A DNA stretch of 64,000 nt from Blasia pusilla (Eukaryota; Marchantiophyta; Marchantiopsida; Blasiales): assembly GCA_050084515.1 (NCBI GenBank), contig CM114275.1, positions 26,226,001 to 26,290,000 on the forward strand, given 5' to 3'. Made by a program: the position numbers and the translations under genes. Positions 1 through 14,036 of this stretch are shown here, one piece after another. The notes under the pieces are model-generated. The model was not told where the DNA came from. It worked only from the letters and a program-made list of their open reading frames with translations, and did not search any database. Each line of letters opens with the position of its first letter. Within the stretch, counting starts at the first letter, position 1.

Positions 1-192
1 AGCCGGTTAGTGAGCAGAGTATCAAACTCCATATCGCATAAATATAGTCATCCTTGCGAAGTACCTGAGAACATAACTAATGGAGCATCTCCTGGCCCTC
101 TTCATCAACGGACCGCCTTCATCACAATCGTAAGTGAAAAAAGTACATTATTTGAAAAAATCTGTCACTAAGTATGCGGTGGAAATATAACC

Positions 193-331
193 CTAGAGTC
201 ACTCGTTGGACGACTACAAAAATGTACCCTAAGGCTCAAAAAGATGTGCTACCTGCACTCGCCAAAAATGCCACATGTCAAACGGAGAGCTGTTTGCGAT
301 AGGAGAAGGCACTCTCCCATAATAGTAAAGA
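193..331 (-). mobile_element. Helitron-like 5' end fragment
   Basis: Read on the minus strand, the sequence begins TCTTTACTATTATGGGAGAG just after an A. It continues with a segment like the ones at 31043, 32009 and 55213 (GAGAGTGCCTTCT, then a TTTGACATG-like stretch). The TC start after A, and several similar copies, fit a short non-autonomous Helitron. The 3' end is not clear: a CTAG lies at 193-196 but I see no good hairpin before it. Confidence 0.4.
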
Positions 332-603
332 TATAGTAAAAGTTCTTCATACTTAGACCAAAGGCCACTCTAATTTTAGTCTAGTTTAGTATTTTCTTAA
401 GGTTGTGAATGACTAGGGAAAGTGGGAAGATGTTAGAGAGATTGGGTAATTTATTGAAACGAATGAGGGAAAGTGGTCAATTAAAGGAGGCTCTATGGGA
501 GTTCTACTACTACATTACCTCCCAATTTTGATCTCCTTCCCATTCATTCAAATTTTGGTGAGGAAGGAAGATTCCTACAAGAATGATCATTCCAACGCTT
601 GAT

Positions 604-708
<105 letters not shown>

Positions 709-719
709 TAGTGCCTAAT

Positions 720-721
<2 letters not shown>

Positions 722-791
<70 letters not shown>
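722..791. repeat. (TA)n microsatellite
   Basis: About 35 uninterrupted TA units, self-complementary and so able to extrude as a cruciform. The rest of 792-2029 holds no gene that I can recognise apart from the likely promoter and 5' UTR of the gene starting at 2030. Confidence 0.98.
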
Positions 792-794
<3 letters not shown>

Positions 795-2029
795 CTTTAT
801 GTTCAAGAAAAATAAAAAATGAAACAATTGCTTAAATCCTACTTTAGATAACATGATGGAAATTGAGGAAACGGGAAATATTTCCACAAGGTGAGGTTGA
901 CATGACTAATTGGAAATCAATATATATTATCTAGTTAAGGTATAAAAAGATATTAAAGAAAATTATTAAAATTTTTCATTCAATTTACTTCTTATGAACG
1001 TATGATACAAATTATATTTAGCAATTATTTGAAATCAACGAGGCCTCTAAGGATGATCTGCCAAACTAGCATTTTTTAAAATATAAACGAAGTATGCTAA
1101 CTTATTTATTGGTGGCACAATGCCTATTGCTAATGCCAATGAGTGGTGGTGGGGATGACAACGGTGAAGAAAATCCATTCCTACAGGTGACTTCATGGCG
1201 GACATCGATTCGTCTCCCAAACCATAGAGATGTAAGGGGTTGTTAAAGGAGAGAGGTTTGACTTGTTATTTACAGACTCCTCTTAATATCATCTCCACTC
1301 GAGAATTGCGTTATCTTTAGGTATTATGATTCTTTATTGCAATGTATCTCCATAGCTTTGCAATATACCCAAGCCAATGGGCTTTTGAGGTGGCTCATGA
1401 CGCAAGAGAGGTCAACGTCATAGGCCTTTTAAATAGAAGTCATGTTTCTCTAGGTGCAGTTGATATCATCTATGGTGTTGTTGAATTTAGATCGGAGGGG
1501 GATGCCCCATTTTTTTCTTTCATCTAGCACGGTGTGACCTCGGCATCTTAGACTCCTTGAGTGGTGCATCTTTTGTACTTTCGATGGGATCCCCATCACC
1601 CTTTCATGCATGTTTTTTTTTTCTTTTCCTAATTTAGTAAATGAAAATGACGAATTCGTTCACATTTTTATAAATAAACAATCTGGAGGAAAAAACGCAG
1701 CGGAATTTTCAAGAGGGTTCCCCATGAGGACAGTGTAGAGTGCAGCTGGTGGCTATGGAGGAGGAGGTTTGCGGGAGGAGAACGAGTAGGAGTAGGAGCA
1801 GGAGGAGGACGAGCCTTGTTGTGGACGAACACGGCGAGGACTGTAGGTCGCCTCTGCTGCGAAAGATTGCTGGATTGACTAAGAAAGATGTCCATTAGAT
1901 ATGGTTGGAGTGCCGCCGATGCTTAGATCGAAACGAGTAGCGAACGGCATTGGAGGATTCGAAGGCAAGGAGTTGTGCTGATCAGCGCCTCAGAATCGAT
2001 TCGCGGAGGAGAGGCGTTTGTCCTTGTCT

Positions 2030-5000
2030 ATGGACGCTGACGAGAGTGACTCTATTGTTCGCCTCAATGTTGGTACGTTGAGTGGATCGGGAAGAATTGA
2101 ATTCTGTCTTGCGACGCTTACATCATTCTGATCTGTTCACGTTTCAGCCTTAAATCTGCGAGTTACTTTTCCGGACTTTGTCAAGGTTTCTCCGGTTCTT
2201 GTCTCTCCTCCGTTTCTGTAAGATTTCTCTCGATCGACGACCATTAGTCTTGGATGGTACCTTGAAAGAGTCACATCGCTCCTTCCAAGCTATCTCAGAA
2301 ATTTGCTCGGGTTTCCGTATGTGAGAGTAAATGTGGAGCTCTTAATTCTCCGACTCTATGATCGGACTGAGAACTGTGCGTGCTACCCCTAGTCGTGTTC
2401 TGCATCCAACATTACAAATTTCTTAGTAGTCCTTGCTTTCTGATTTACCGAGGGAAGAAACCACGGTCAACACTGTAATGAACTGATTTTATTCTTTTTA
2501 AGTTGAAATTCCATTTGATTTCTGCCGTGAAGCTAGTTCCCTTGGTGTGCATGAATAGACTCTGCAATTCAAAGATGGAGGCAGTTCGCGGGTTCCCGGC
2601 ATATAATGAGAATTATGTGCCATTGCAACAGGTGGACTGAACTTTGCAACCACACTCGACACTTTGAGTCAGCGAGAATCGGACTCCATGCTGGCTGTAA
2701 TGTTTAGTGGCCGACACAAACTGCACATGGACAAGAAGAAGGTATCTCTCTACTCTGTTCCGCCAATAATATCCACTGATTGTTGTCCTGTCAAGTAAGT
2801 GGGAAAGTCCTATCATGCTGTTCGTGCAGTATCCAATTGACTATGCTTAAAGATTTACAAGTTTTCTTAAGATTGACCATCTTGTGTTTCCAATTATTGT
2901 TTGGAATGGAGATTAAGAATGGAGCTGTAGTTACGTATTATCTTGGTCTGGCTTGGAAGACAAAGTCCCTCAGAAGGAAAACGCTCAAAGTCCCCGCCAT
3001 ACTGTGGTTTCTCTCTGGTTACTAACGACATCTGTGAGTGATGTTTTTTCTGGTTCCTTGGTGTTCTATATCTGTCTCTTCAGTAGTAGTATCTGTTTTC
3101 TTGCTCAATGTGCAGAATGCAGTCTTCATTGATCGAGATGGGACACATTTTCGTCACATTTTGAATTGGCTACGCGATGGTGTAATTCCTATCCTAGATA
3201 CTGCTGCTTATCAGGAGCTTCATCGGGAAGCACAATTTTATCAACTCAATGTGAGTACTCGTTGACAAACTTGGTCATTATGCCCCTCCCCAATGGCTTT
3301 CTCAGCCGTTTAGATAGAAATCACTCCCATACTCATTAGAAAGAGTTTAGTTTTAAGCAATATGATATCAAGACTAGACTGGAGAAGTATTGGATTTCAG
3401 GAGCCTTTCAAATCTTGGAGAACCCCAGACCCGTTCTAGTTTCTACCTGATTTGTGTCCCATAGATTTCCCATGTCTGTGAATTCTACTGGCCTTGATTG
3501 CTAACAAAAAGGCTTGAAATTTGATTCACTCTGAGCCCTAAACTAGACCAAGACACTGGAAATTTGTGTGCTGTTTCCAACTTGCTTGTGTTCAGACATT
3601 CTGATGTCGTCAAAGTTTCATTTGCATCTCAAAAGTATCATGTAAAAAGACTAAGCCCTAAAGAACTTGCAACGTTGTGCTAAAGCCATATGAGTGTTGA
3701 GGGAGCTCACAATATAAGTTGTAATTTCAGACATTCATCGACCAATTGGCTCCCTTCCTCTACAAAAAGGAAGAGGAGGAGGGAAATGCAGAAATGACTA
3801 GGAGCCAGGTAATAAAGTGCATACAGTCGGAACGAGTTCGACTTCGTGGAGTTAATTTGTCTGGTCAGAACCTCTCAAAACTGGTGAGTAGTTCTTACAG
3901 TTCATTTTCCAGATAATACAGTCTCTTATCAAGACTTTCTGGCTGACTGCCATGATCACCTTGAGGTGAAGGGAGAAGCAAAGAAGGATTGGATATTTGA
4001 TGATCGATGCAACATTTTTGCGTGGACAGGATTTGTCGGCAGTGGACTTCAGCAACGCTAATATCAGCAATACCACCTTCATTCGAGCAAAGTTAAATGG
4101 TTCAACCTTCTTTGTATGTATCCCACCTTTCTGTATGGGGTGGAATATTATTCAAGTCTGGTAAAAGTGTTGCAGCAGTACATGCTTATTCGTGCGGTTC
4201 TAATCTTGTTCTCATGGGAGCATTCTAAATATTTGCTCTATATTCATGTCTGCACAGTTGTAGAATCCTAAGCTATTCTACATTACAGCAGTTTTTTGTC
4301 GAGTTTCTTTGTACCAGGAGCTTGTCGATCTGCTTCATTGGCATTGAGAGTTCTATACGTGAATTCATCCTAAAGCTTAGCTTTACTTGAACTTTCTTAT
4401 ATTGATTACTGCTTCTAGCCTTTGTCAATCTGCTACTTTAGAGAAAACATTGGAGTAGTTGTACGACTCTAAGTCTACTGAATGGTCCTCAAGGTAACAC
4501 CTGATGGTCATCAGTCAGAGTATGGGTCTACAACTTGGACTCTCAGTTGTAAGTCTTTCATGTTCTTCATAACTTCTGTCAAAACTTTTGAGAGCAGCTA
4601 CTAATTCATGTCAAACCCAACTGTATTCGGCTTAAGGAGCATTCATATAAATTACATGCATCATCATCCAAGCAAAGAAGTTTGCTTCTCACTCATGTAA
4701 TAGCTTTCCATGTCAGGCTTCTCAGCCCTTGTATTTGTCCATCTCCTTGGAACACCTTGACTGTCATGAACATACAGTATACCAGAAACGTGATGATCTA
4801 GTTTTTGTTAGATGCATAAAAGACCTTTCCACCCTTGAAAATCAAAGAAGGTGAACTGAATTTGCAGACATTGTGGTGGTTCATTGATGCAGGAAGCAGA
4901 AGCAGATGGTGCAAATTTCCACCACGCCAATTTATCTGAGTATGAAGTTCCTTGATTTGATTCCTTCTTTTTATTCTGTGGAAGTATTCGGGAGGTCATC

Positions 5001-6932
5001 TGTGATTTTGGCTAGCATTTGCTAATTGTGATTTGAGGTTTCTGTCTTGCACTGAAACTAGGAAAGTTCCACCTTGCTTGTGGGTTCAAGAATAGGCTTA
5101 TCTAGGATTGGACCTTGAGAAGTTCAGGAATGATGGTCAGATTTGATGTCATGGTAAACTTTGATGACGGTATCCGGTTTGGGCTGTCAATTTTCACACC
5201 AATGTAGAGAGGCTGCATTCATCATATCATGGTCTGTGCACAGGTGTTCATTTGTTAAAGCTGCAATGCGGGGAGCTGTCCTCGCTGGGGCTATTTTGCA
5301 AAGTGCCAACATGCAAGGTACTCATGATATGGCAACATGCATGCCTCGGTAGTTTTTCCATGTTCCACTCTTCTGCCAGGCCTTTGGTTGATGGTTATTT
5401 GAAATTTCAAAAGGCAAGGTTTCGTTACATGTCGATATTTTTTGAGGGTCTCTTTCCTTTACTATGGTGTCATATCAAGTTCCGCATTTTAAGCCTGGCA
5501 AAGTGATTTCTGACCAGCTTAATCTTGGAACGTTCATGCAGATGCAGTGCTTTCTGACTCTAGTTTCTGCAATGCGGATCTTCGTTCTGCACACTTGCAG
5601 GTAGTTCTACGATAATTGTTTACACAAATATGCAGTCATATTTTGTATTGACCTGCAGCAGCCTTTAGTGTGTAATGGGTCAGAGTATGGGTATATGCAA
5701 CTTATGGGTCTGACTGTAGCACAGGGTTTATTCCTATCCTGGTCTTGTCCTGAGCCTCTAAAGTTTTCCTATGTCTCTTCCCTCTGGAGCTTTCTCTTGT
5801 GCAGTACATAATTCATTGTTCCATAGAATTTCAATTGAGTGTGTTGGAACGGGAGAAGTTGTGATATAAAGTCTACAATGCCAACCCTAATAAACATTAT
5901 GGGGTTAAAAGAATGGCCCAAAATGAATCCAGAGAAGAATGAAATGGCAGTGTTTTGGAGTAATGTAGGGGCTATTTAGAAGTAACTTGGTGATTCTATC
6001 AGGTATTATTTCCAATTGCAAAATCATTGACAAGGAGAAAGTAAATTTGAGCTGTTCTTCCACTGCTTTGTCCCTAGGTTTGCAGTGCAAATGGTACACA
6101 ATGGTTTTTGGATGTCGTAGGTCTGCAGCATGTCAGGAACTGTTCCACAGTTTTACCTTATCACACTAAGGTTGAAAGAGTGGCTCGTACGTGGCGCGAA
6201 TGTCTAGTCACTTTCTGTTCTGATTGTATAATAATTTGATTTGGATCAGAATGCTGACCTCTCGAACGCCAACCTCTCTAATGCCAACTTGGAGCAGGCT
6301 AATTTAAAGGTAATACTTTTGTCTACACAGTCCCCCTCCTATCCATAGAGTTCTCTCTGCCCTGGACTTGTCTAGGAAAGGCGAGAACCCTAGAGCTCAT
6401 AGCTGTAAGGCTTCCATGTGTACCACTTTTTGTCGTTCAGGAAGTAGAGTTTAGACATATAATGTCTTCCACAGGCTGGGAATTTCTCCAAATGCAAGTG
6501 CTCGCACAAAAATGATGAGTAGATTGAAAATGGGTCAAAGAATAAATAGTTGTCCGGTATGCTGTAATTTTTGCAATGGGATTGGTGGTAGGGGGCACGA
6601 CTCAATGGAGCAAATCTTAAAGGTGCAAATCTGCAACGCGCCTATTTACGAGATATGGACCTTCGCGATACGGTGAGTTTGCTTGAGCTTGGAATAGTAG
6701 AAGAGAAACCTTTTGTGGTGCTGAATGTCTTCTTTCCTGTGCAAAATATTAGTTTGAAGAGCATCTGTTCATTAATGGGAAGAGAACGATGGTCCAATTT
6801 ATCCATTGCCTGTAGTGAAGTTCTGAATCTCCTGAGGTAAATCTAAGATGGTTTTTTTCTACCTTGAATTTTTTGCAGATTTTGGAGGGTGCAAACTTGG
6901 GTGGAGCCAACTTGCAAGGAGCAACTAGATGA
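2030..6932 (+). CDS. FIP2: FIP2-like BTB/POZ and pentapeptide-repeat protein
   Basis: Eleven exons join in phase to give 299 residues: 2030-2072, 2632-2741, 3116-3250, 3731-3883, 4030-4113, 4893-4939, 5244-5317, 5542-5600, 6250-6309, 6592-6672, 6879-6932. Arabidopsis FIP2 (At5g55000, found as a formin-interacting protein) is almost the same length. The N-terminal KCTD-type BTB/T1 domain (about residues 8-100) shows VRLNVGG, DSMLAVMFSGRH and FIDRDGTHFRHILNWLRDG. The C-terminal half is a run of pentapeptide A(D/N)Lxx repeats forming a right-handed beta helix, for example NADLSNANLSNANLE and GANLGGANL near the end. BTB proteins of this kind often act as oligomerising adaptors, including in CUL3 ligases; that role here is inference. 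The exon 10 acceptor (GGTGGTAG at 6584-6591) has a poor pyrimidine tract but is needed for the frame. No damage is seen. Confidence 0.93.
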
Positions 6933-8535
6933 TAGGAATCCAGACTACATGTGGTGAGACTGGAGATTGGGCGATTTGATGTAAGAAAGAGCGGAGGGCA
7001 TCAGCGTCATTATTTTCTGTTCATACTTGACATTCTTGAGACTGTAAAATGTTTTGAGGTGCTGCACTTATAGCCATCAATAAGAGGCTACTGACAGTCC
7101 ATTCCTGGAATTGAGGGGTTGCTGAGATGTAAATATACGGCGGGACTAGCTATTGAAGAAAGTTGAAACCAATGTAAACTGAGATGGTTTGTTGTTATAG
7201 CTTTCTGAAGGATATTGAAGTTCTCTTCAAAAATATCCTCTATGTATTGATAAATTTAATCAATGTACAAAATCCAACAGGTAGTTTAAGTGGCATTTTT
7301 CATCACAAGTCCATATTGCCCCTCTTTCTCATGTGCTAGACGACTTCATAGAAACAATGTTCTTGCATGGTTGACATTATGGCCATTATTCAATCAGGGA
7401 ATATTTCATTATGAGTGGTTGATTGAATTGTAGAGTGACATCCCGTAAGGTTAGAAGTCAGTGGGAAATGAATCCCCTAGCCTTCGGCTGTAAAGTACCC
7501 CCAACAGAGGCAAATCCAAATTGGATTGTTCAAATCATGTTAGAGAGCTAGGTGTATAAAAAAGAGGTTATTGAAAAATTTGGAGTGACAATTTTTATAG
7601 GGTTTTGTGGGTGTGGGTTGCTAACTAAGGATATCCTAGAATAGTCGTGCAAGTGACTATTGTGGCAAATGTCTCATCTTTTACTGATTCAGGAAGGAGG
7701 CCAAGCAGATAGCATGGATCTCATAGATCTGTAGGGAATAGAATACTTGAATAATAGAATATATCCATATCTTAATTCAGTTTAGGAATACGGATAAAGA
7801 AAAGAGGGATTGTGTAGGCTATGGGGGAGTAGAATCTAGGGGAAGATTTGCAGGTAGAAGTCCTTGGTATCATGTGTGCACGAACATTGTTTTCATCATC
7901 CATACAGCTCATGAAACTTGAAATCACACTAAGATGGAAATGAGATATGAACATTATGCACCAAAAGGTCTAAAAAATAGAATAGGATTATATCACATTA
8001 TTCACACACCTCAAAAGTCTCTCATATCAAACCAATCATACTATCATGGTGAAAGGTTTGGAACATCCACAAAGCATAATAGCCCGTAGGTTTGCCATCT
8101 TATGGATAGATGTTCAGTAAAAAGAATGGAACTTTTAATCTCTCCCTCGTTATCTCGTGTTAACCAAACGTAATTGGTGGGACATGATTCTCATATTCAT
8201 ACACAATCATACAAATCAAATTTTGAAATGAAAGAATGAATGGAAGTTGGTCTTTTTCTCAAATATGTCTGATATGTACAAATAATTTTATTTATAATCC
8301 TAATCATTATTTTGATTTAAATTAATTATGATTAACTAACCATAATTAAAATAATTGAATTTATTTGACTAATCAAAATTAAATTTCATTTCTTCTTGTG
8401 AGTACCAAATGTAATATTTGGGGTGTCCGATGAATTAGACTAGAACTCACTCTACAATACTCACCCTTAAGCTCATATTGATATCTCTAATACGCAAATT
8501 GTTTCTAAATATCTCAAACGTATCTCTAAACAATC

Positions 8536-8702
8536 TTTGCAAAGACATTACCAATTTGTTGATCTGTATTTATATATACAAAACCAATTTTCCTACAAAT
8601 ATTTTTTCTCCCATAAAATGTTAGTGTATTTCAATATGGTTTGTTGGAGCACGAAATACAGAATTGCTCGCAAGCTTGATGCTATTAACATTGTCTGCAT
8701 AT
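8536..8702 (-). pseudogene. Ty1/copia RNase H remnant
   Basis: On the minus strand a decayed frame reads YADNVNSIKLASNSVF, then a stretch like the usual HIEIHYHFIREK of copia polyproteins (here TNHIEIH, stop, HFMGEKIF). The conserved copia context is D-N-x-x-A-I-x-L-A-x-N-P-V-x-H. Several stops and lost residues show that it is dead. It is a fragment of the C-terminal RNase H end of a copia element; the rest is not recognisable nearby. Confidence 0.6.
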
Positions 8703-9211
8703 ATCCTTATAAACCATACCATTATATATCTCTAGTAAGAGAAGAGAACACATGATGCTAATATCTAATGCACCTCCAAAATAATACCCCCTTTCAAGTG
8801 ATGTTGGAACCATTTGTTGCAAGTAATATAGTCTTCTTGACGATATCTTAAGTTAATTGATTGATATCCTCCTCCCTCAACAATTGCATTGCGCAATGCT
8901 TTATGATCACCAGTAGTCAAGCTCTCACGCATCACAAGTATGACCTATTGAAATATGTATGCCCATTAAGAATATGTTCTCATCTATTCATCACAACCAT
9001 AGAGGATTACATGAAAATGAATGGAAAAGTGAAACTTTGGCTCTCATCCACAGAGAACAGAATAAAGTGAAAAAGACATTATGGCACGATAACAAATATA
9101 TTAACCAACTATAATACTTAGTTTTGTGAGGAATTTAAATCCTTGTTTGATCAAATATCGAATGACTATCTTGCAACATTTCAAGATTATGGTAAGATGG
9201 ATTATCTTGCA

Positions 9212-9232
9212 TAGGGGGGGAGATTGTGACCC
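9212..9232 (+). mobile_element. Candidate LTR-retroelement polypurine tract and LTR start
   Basis: The run AGGGGGGGAGATTGTGACC looks like the polypurine tract that precedes the 3' LTR of many plant copia elements (GGGGGAGATTGT). An LTR would start at the TG at 9225. No paired LTR was identified, and the orientation is opposite to the RNase H remnant at 8536-8702, so these are probably different insertions. Confidence 0.3.
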
Positions 9233-11318
9233 ACATTTGTTGTGGTACACGACAAAGTATCAATTTACCATGTAAGCATTATTGGTTATTTTGTTTAGGA
9301 ATGCATATACCACTTCCTTACAAAATTTATCCTGCCGGATGATCAATTCTATCCATTGGAAAAAAATTCATCACCGCCACATATTGGTTATGACTCTACT
9401 CTTAACCTAAACTATTATTCCAAAGATTTCACACTTTGCAAGACATCTAATCGTACAATTCTTAGGATGTGTTGGAGTTGAATTATGTTTTCAAGTGAAA
9501 TTCTCGCAATATTTCTATCACCTTATTCATCCTAAATGCATCTTATATTCCAATCTCAAATATGAAAAATCCCAAAAAAACTCAATCAAATTCCAAACTA
9601 GAATACAATCTCCTTCGAATCCAATTCTTGTGGAACCCAAGGTCTCCACAAATTTCATATAAAAGTTTATTCCGCTAATCTAGATAGCAACCATCATCAT
9701 CCTAACCGCCCATCAAATCTCACATCTTGTTCCTATAATGTATGCCTCACTCATAAGATTCCACCAAATCTCTATCCTAGTATAAATTTCGAATGTTCTA
9801 TATTGGCATGCAATTAGATATAGCGATCACGAAAAAATTGCCCTAAGTCATCGTGTAGGCTACGTGCAAATTTATATTATACATAACACAAACATATCTA
9901 CGGGGAAACACTTTATGACATCACGACCCCACTTCCCCCAACTTTCCCTACCCTTTGACCATATGAATAATGATATAAATTTAGTCACTCTTAGGGGAAG
10001 GTGGAAAAAATTCAAAAAGAAAATCTTTTCAAAGATCGGAGGCAAATTATAGATGAATTGTTTTCCTCCTAACCTCTCAATTATCCAATTTCAGTTTAGA
10101 TACATAATACCTTAAAAAATTTGGCAAACAGCAAAGAATTTCAATGTTTGAAACTATTTGAGATTCAATCATAATCGGAAGAATGAGTGAACGCCTCACT
10201 TGAAGGTGAGAAGGGGGAATAAGATGGAAGGAGAAATCTCAAGGTTAGGAAGAGAGTTGGGAAAGACGCACCATGGAGTTTTATATACTTCCAAAACAAG
10301 AGACAAGGAATACAATGAAGTATGAGAATCTTAAATAAAGAGGCAATTGGATGAGGTATAGAGATTAGTAAAAAAAGCAGGGCTTTTCGAAGAGAAGGGA
10401 ATTCAATTGACTTGTGCACGATATGAGCATACTGGTAAATTTATACCAAATCATATTGAGGCATGCTTGCATCACTTGAATTTTAAATAATTTCTCCACT
10501 CTGCAATGGGAATGTCACTCTCCACCTTGCATATTCAGATTAATCCACTTCACCATTTTCAAACCCTACACATGCCATTCTCCACCTCCAAACTCCAATT
10601 TCCAAATCTTAACTCACTTCCCCACTCCCCAATTTGGATGTAACCTCCTGTGGTTTGGACCCTAAAAGTAATCACACAACCATTCTACCAATTAACTAGG
10701 ACCCCGACGTTTGGACAATTTCTTAGAGGCACATCTGCACTCGCCTCGATCATCCATGCATGATGAGAAATGATGCCCTCATCTCACTGTCCATCTGACC
10801 AGAGAACATACGATCTGCATGTTTACCTTCATGTTCATAATACTCTTAGATTCATTGCATGAGCTCTAAATTGTGGGGATCCAACATCATATTGACGACT
10901 TTCAACCTGTCATGTAAGGACCCCTGACGGTCATTTTCCTACATGGACATAGCTATGGGGCAGGAGTCACAGTCAAGCTGCAGGTGAAATCCCAGGCTCA
11001 CAAAGGCAGGTTTCTCACGGTATTGAATGTCAATTGTGCATGAAGAAGTTCATGATGATCACCACAGCGACAAACATGACGTGAGACTGAACAAGAAATG
11101 CAATGAGGTCGTCGCAGAGGCAGCGATGTCTCTCCTCAATGTTGTGGACAGAAGAGCTTTAGGAACTATAAGATAGGGCAACTGGCTTCTGTGTGACTCA
11201 TGTATGGAAGAGAGCGAGCAGACCGGTGCCATAGAGTGTGCAAAATGTAGGGCTTGTGCAAGTTGCTCAGAATTTTAACGACGATGAAGTCAAACAATTT
11301 GGTATCCCAAGCATTTAC

Positions 11319-13076
11319 TCAGCCTCGTAATCTAGACAAGATGAGGATCCCCACAACGGAAAAGCAGAGAGTTGCAAAGGATGCGGCACATATCATGAAT
11401 GCATAGCCCTGGTTTGGAAGCTTCAACGCTTCTTGGATTTTCTTTAAACCTTTATCTATGGCTGGGGCCACTGCTGCAGCTCCTGCAACTCGAAATGGTC
11501 TAGTGACGTTGTTACCACCCCACATGAGAAGGACCACCTATCAGATTGCACACGGATGTCAACACAACAGACCTGTCATGGTTTGTTTCTGTCTTCAATA
11601 TTGGATTGGGACCAAAAGTTAAAAAGCCCTCTATTCGAACTGTGCATTCGAATGCAGCTCATCTAGAAATTTAAAAAACGAGCTAATGCTCTGACAAATG
11701 TTGACCACCTTCTGCTCTGGTCCAGAGGCTAGTATTATGGATGGCTTGAATGTATGCATAAACATCATCAGACTCATCGCATTTGGAAATCTTCACACAG
11801 GGGAATTTGAACCTAATCTACTCGTGTACTCACCCCAAGGAGAGCCTTCAGGTTAGCTGCAGGATTCTGGCCGGTCCTCTTCTCGTAGCCAAGGAAAGCC
11901 AAAACGAAGAATGTTGTGTACGTGATGCCATCAAACAGCCCATATGCTAAGACTGCTGCGAGTCCCCATTTCGAAACTTTCTCTCTCAGGCTTGCAGCAT
12001 TTGCCTGCACATCTTCGAACAACATTCATCAACTCCAAAAGCTCGTCATCACATGCGCATTTTCATGAACAAGCTATCAGAAGCAGGAGAAGTTCTCACA
12101 GCGGCCATGGAATCACTCCCTGGACTATTCCGGCTTCTGTAGTTCTGACAAACACCTGGACACAATGCTATGTCGAGGCTTATGAATGGAGAGGTGTGAG
12201 GGTATGACATCCGTCCAGCACTGTCACATACACTGCTCTTCTGGCTGGACGATCACTACTTCCGTCAGAAACCCGGGAACCTCAGTATTACAGGACTGCT
12301 TAGGAATCGATGATACTGAGGTGAAAAATTGATCCAATGTCAGTGACACATGCCTTCGGCAGATTTGGAGAGTCTAAAAGATGTCTCTACTTGAAACTCA
12401 CCCGCCACACGCTCCACAAGGGCTGGGGACTTGGTTCCAGCTGCAAGAGTCAATCCAAGTCTTAGAAGAGCTGGTGATGCCGATCTGCAATTTTCCAAGA
12501 GCTATGCGTAGTCTCCAGCTCTGCTTCTCTCACCAAAGGCTTCCAGTGCGAGTCGAACTTCAGGCTACAGTACCGTGCAAAATGACCTAAGGCATTGATC
12601 ACGAGATTATCTTCGGAGAATGCGGAGACTACAGAAGCCTTTCCATTAAAAGCACTGAAATCCCTGAGCGCAGAAGGCAAATAGAATCTAGAATCGGCAA
12701 CTAATCCAACAAGCAGCAGGCAGAACATCGTCGGCACCATTCACAAGGGATTCTAGCTTGATCTGGTTACGAATCGGAAACTTTGATGCAGAAATTGAAG
12801 GAGAAGCACCTCTCGTCGCGCACCGGAGTCCGCAGGCAAGGGCGCAGAGTCGGGGGCAGATTCACCGCTCGCCCGACACCACTTGAGGCCATCTCTGCTC
12901 GTCTGTACAGACAGACGCTGTATTGCGTGGCTCCTGTCGCAGATTTTTGAAGCACGCTTCCGCGACGCGAAGATGTTCGCATCCTGGTTTCCCCAGTGCG
13001 ACAGCCGAAGCTTCTGAGAAATGCCACTCATGGAGGAGCAGTGCAACGATCGCACGCACAGCAATAATCCCGCCAT
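11319..13076 (-). CDS. Conserved plant membrane protein, probably plastid-targeted
   Basis: Four exons on the minus strand, 13076-12866, 12440-12402, 12012-11834 and 11537-11319, join in phase to give 215 residues. The first about 70 residues are rich in Ser, Arg and Lys and poor in acidic residues, as in a transit peptide. The mature part shows SKWGLAAVLAYGLFDG, TYTTFFVLAFLGYEK, then NNVTRPFRVAGAAA and a last hydrophobic helix ending LSRLRG. I place it in an uncharacterised family of small plastid membrane proteins of plants, possibly related to the DUF1279/FAM210 group, but that assignment is uncertain. The LRR-free, enzyme-motif-free sequence gives no biochemical clue. The exon 3 acceptor at 12014-12013 was chosen because a nearer AG breaks the frame; the exon 1/exon 2 join (S-A-G) is the least certain. 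It is divergent from SEC6. Confidence 0.75.
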
Positions 13077-13385
13077 GATTCTTTCCTGCTCAGCTCAGCT
13101 GAGCTCTCAATCCAAACCGCCTCCGACAGCAAGAGCGGCAGTTGAGCTCCTCATCCGATCACTCCTAGAGTCCTACTGCCCGTTAACGCCTGTCCAATAA
13201 TAATAGAGACTTTGCAATGCTTCAAGGGCAGGCCTTTGTCACTAATTAGCACATCTGCTCTCTTTCGTAACGTACTAATTAGTAATAATTAATTCTTCGA
13301 GTTATCCTATTCAGATTCAAAAGACCAGTTATCTTCTTGAAAAATCTGAAAAATAAAAGGGCATTTTCTAATATTATTATTTATT

Positions 13386-13530
13386 AAATGAGATGATTGA
13401 AAATTTAAATAATATTAGTCCTCCTAAGAATATAAAATATATGTTATATGATAAATGAGATGATTAAAATTTTAAATAATATTAGTCATCCTAAGAATAT
13501 AAAATATATGTTATATGATAAATGAGATAA
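13386..13530. repeat. 67-bp tandem repeat, two and a bit copies
   Basis: The unit beginning AAATGAGATGATT starts at 13386, 13453 and 13520, giving a period of 67. The first two copies differ at only a few bases and the third is cut short. It is AT-rich and non-coding. Confidence 0.9.
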
Positions 13531-13842
13531 TTAAAATTAAAATTTATTATATATTTTTAAATTAATTTCCAATGATCCTACTATAAAAAAAGGAGTGATC
13601 TTATTGATTTAAAATGCCAAGTGTCAATAAGAAAAGAATTTGAAAAATAAAAGGGCAATGTCCAATAGTAGTATATATTATGACATTTTAACAATAATTT
13701 TGCATTGATCAATAAAATAAAGTTCGTCTTCCTTATTTAGTGATAAAGTTTTCATTCCTCTTTGCACACGATGGTTTCCCACTAAAGAAGAAGACGAGGA
13801 CTTCTTTTCCATCTCCCCTTCATTTTCATTGAATATTTCGCA

Positions 13843-14036
13843 TCTATATAATTAAAAGAGGATGGGGTTTGAGGACACCTTCCTCCGGTGTGGACACGTG
13901 TACATTTTGGCCTCCTCTTGTGATGACCCGTGTAAAATAAATATTAAATAACATAACATGAGAACTAAATTAATGAGCGAGATGTCTTTGGTCATGGGGT
14001 GATTTTCACTCGTGCATAGCATGGGGCTTATGCTAG
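13843..14036 (+). mobile_element. Short non-autonomous Helitron-like element
   Basis: Starts TCTATATAATTAAAAGAGG directly after an A. Ends CTCGTGCATAGCATGGGGC then TTATGCTAG, directly before a T. TC at the 5' end, CTAG at the 3' end, a GC-rich potential hairpin about 10 nt inside the 3' end and insertion between A and T are the Helitron hallmarks. At 194 bp it has no coding capacity. It lies in the divergent spacer between the membrane-protein gene and SEC6. Confidence 0.7.

Larger units (their letters stand above)
6933..11318. other. AT-rich spacer with decayed transposon traces
   Basis: After the 3' end of the FIP2-like gene the stretch is AT-rich, and open frames are short and unrelated to known families. 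The only recognisable pieces are the copia remnant and polypurine tract listed separately. I see no gene. Confidence 0.6.

Noticed and set aside
12462-12740. 92-codon minus-strand frame as an extra exon of the membrane-protein gene
   Set aside because: It can be read as an exon but breaks the phase needed to reach 12402 and 12012; the 39-nt exon 12440-12402 fits instead.
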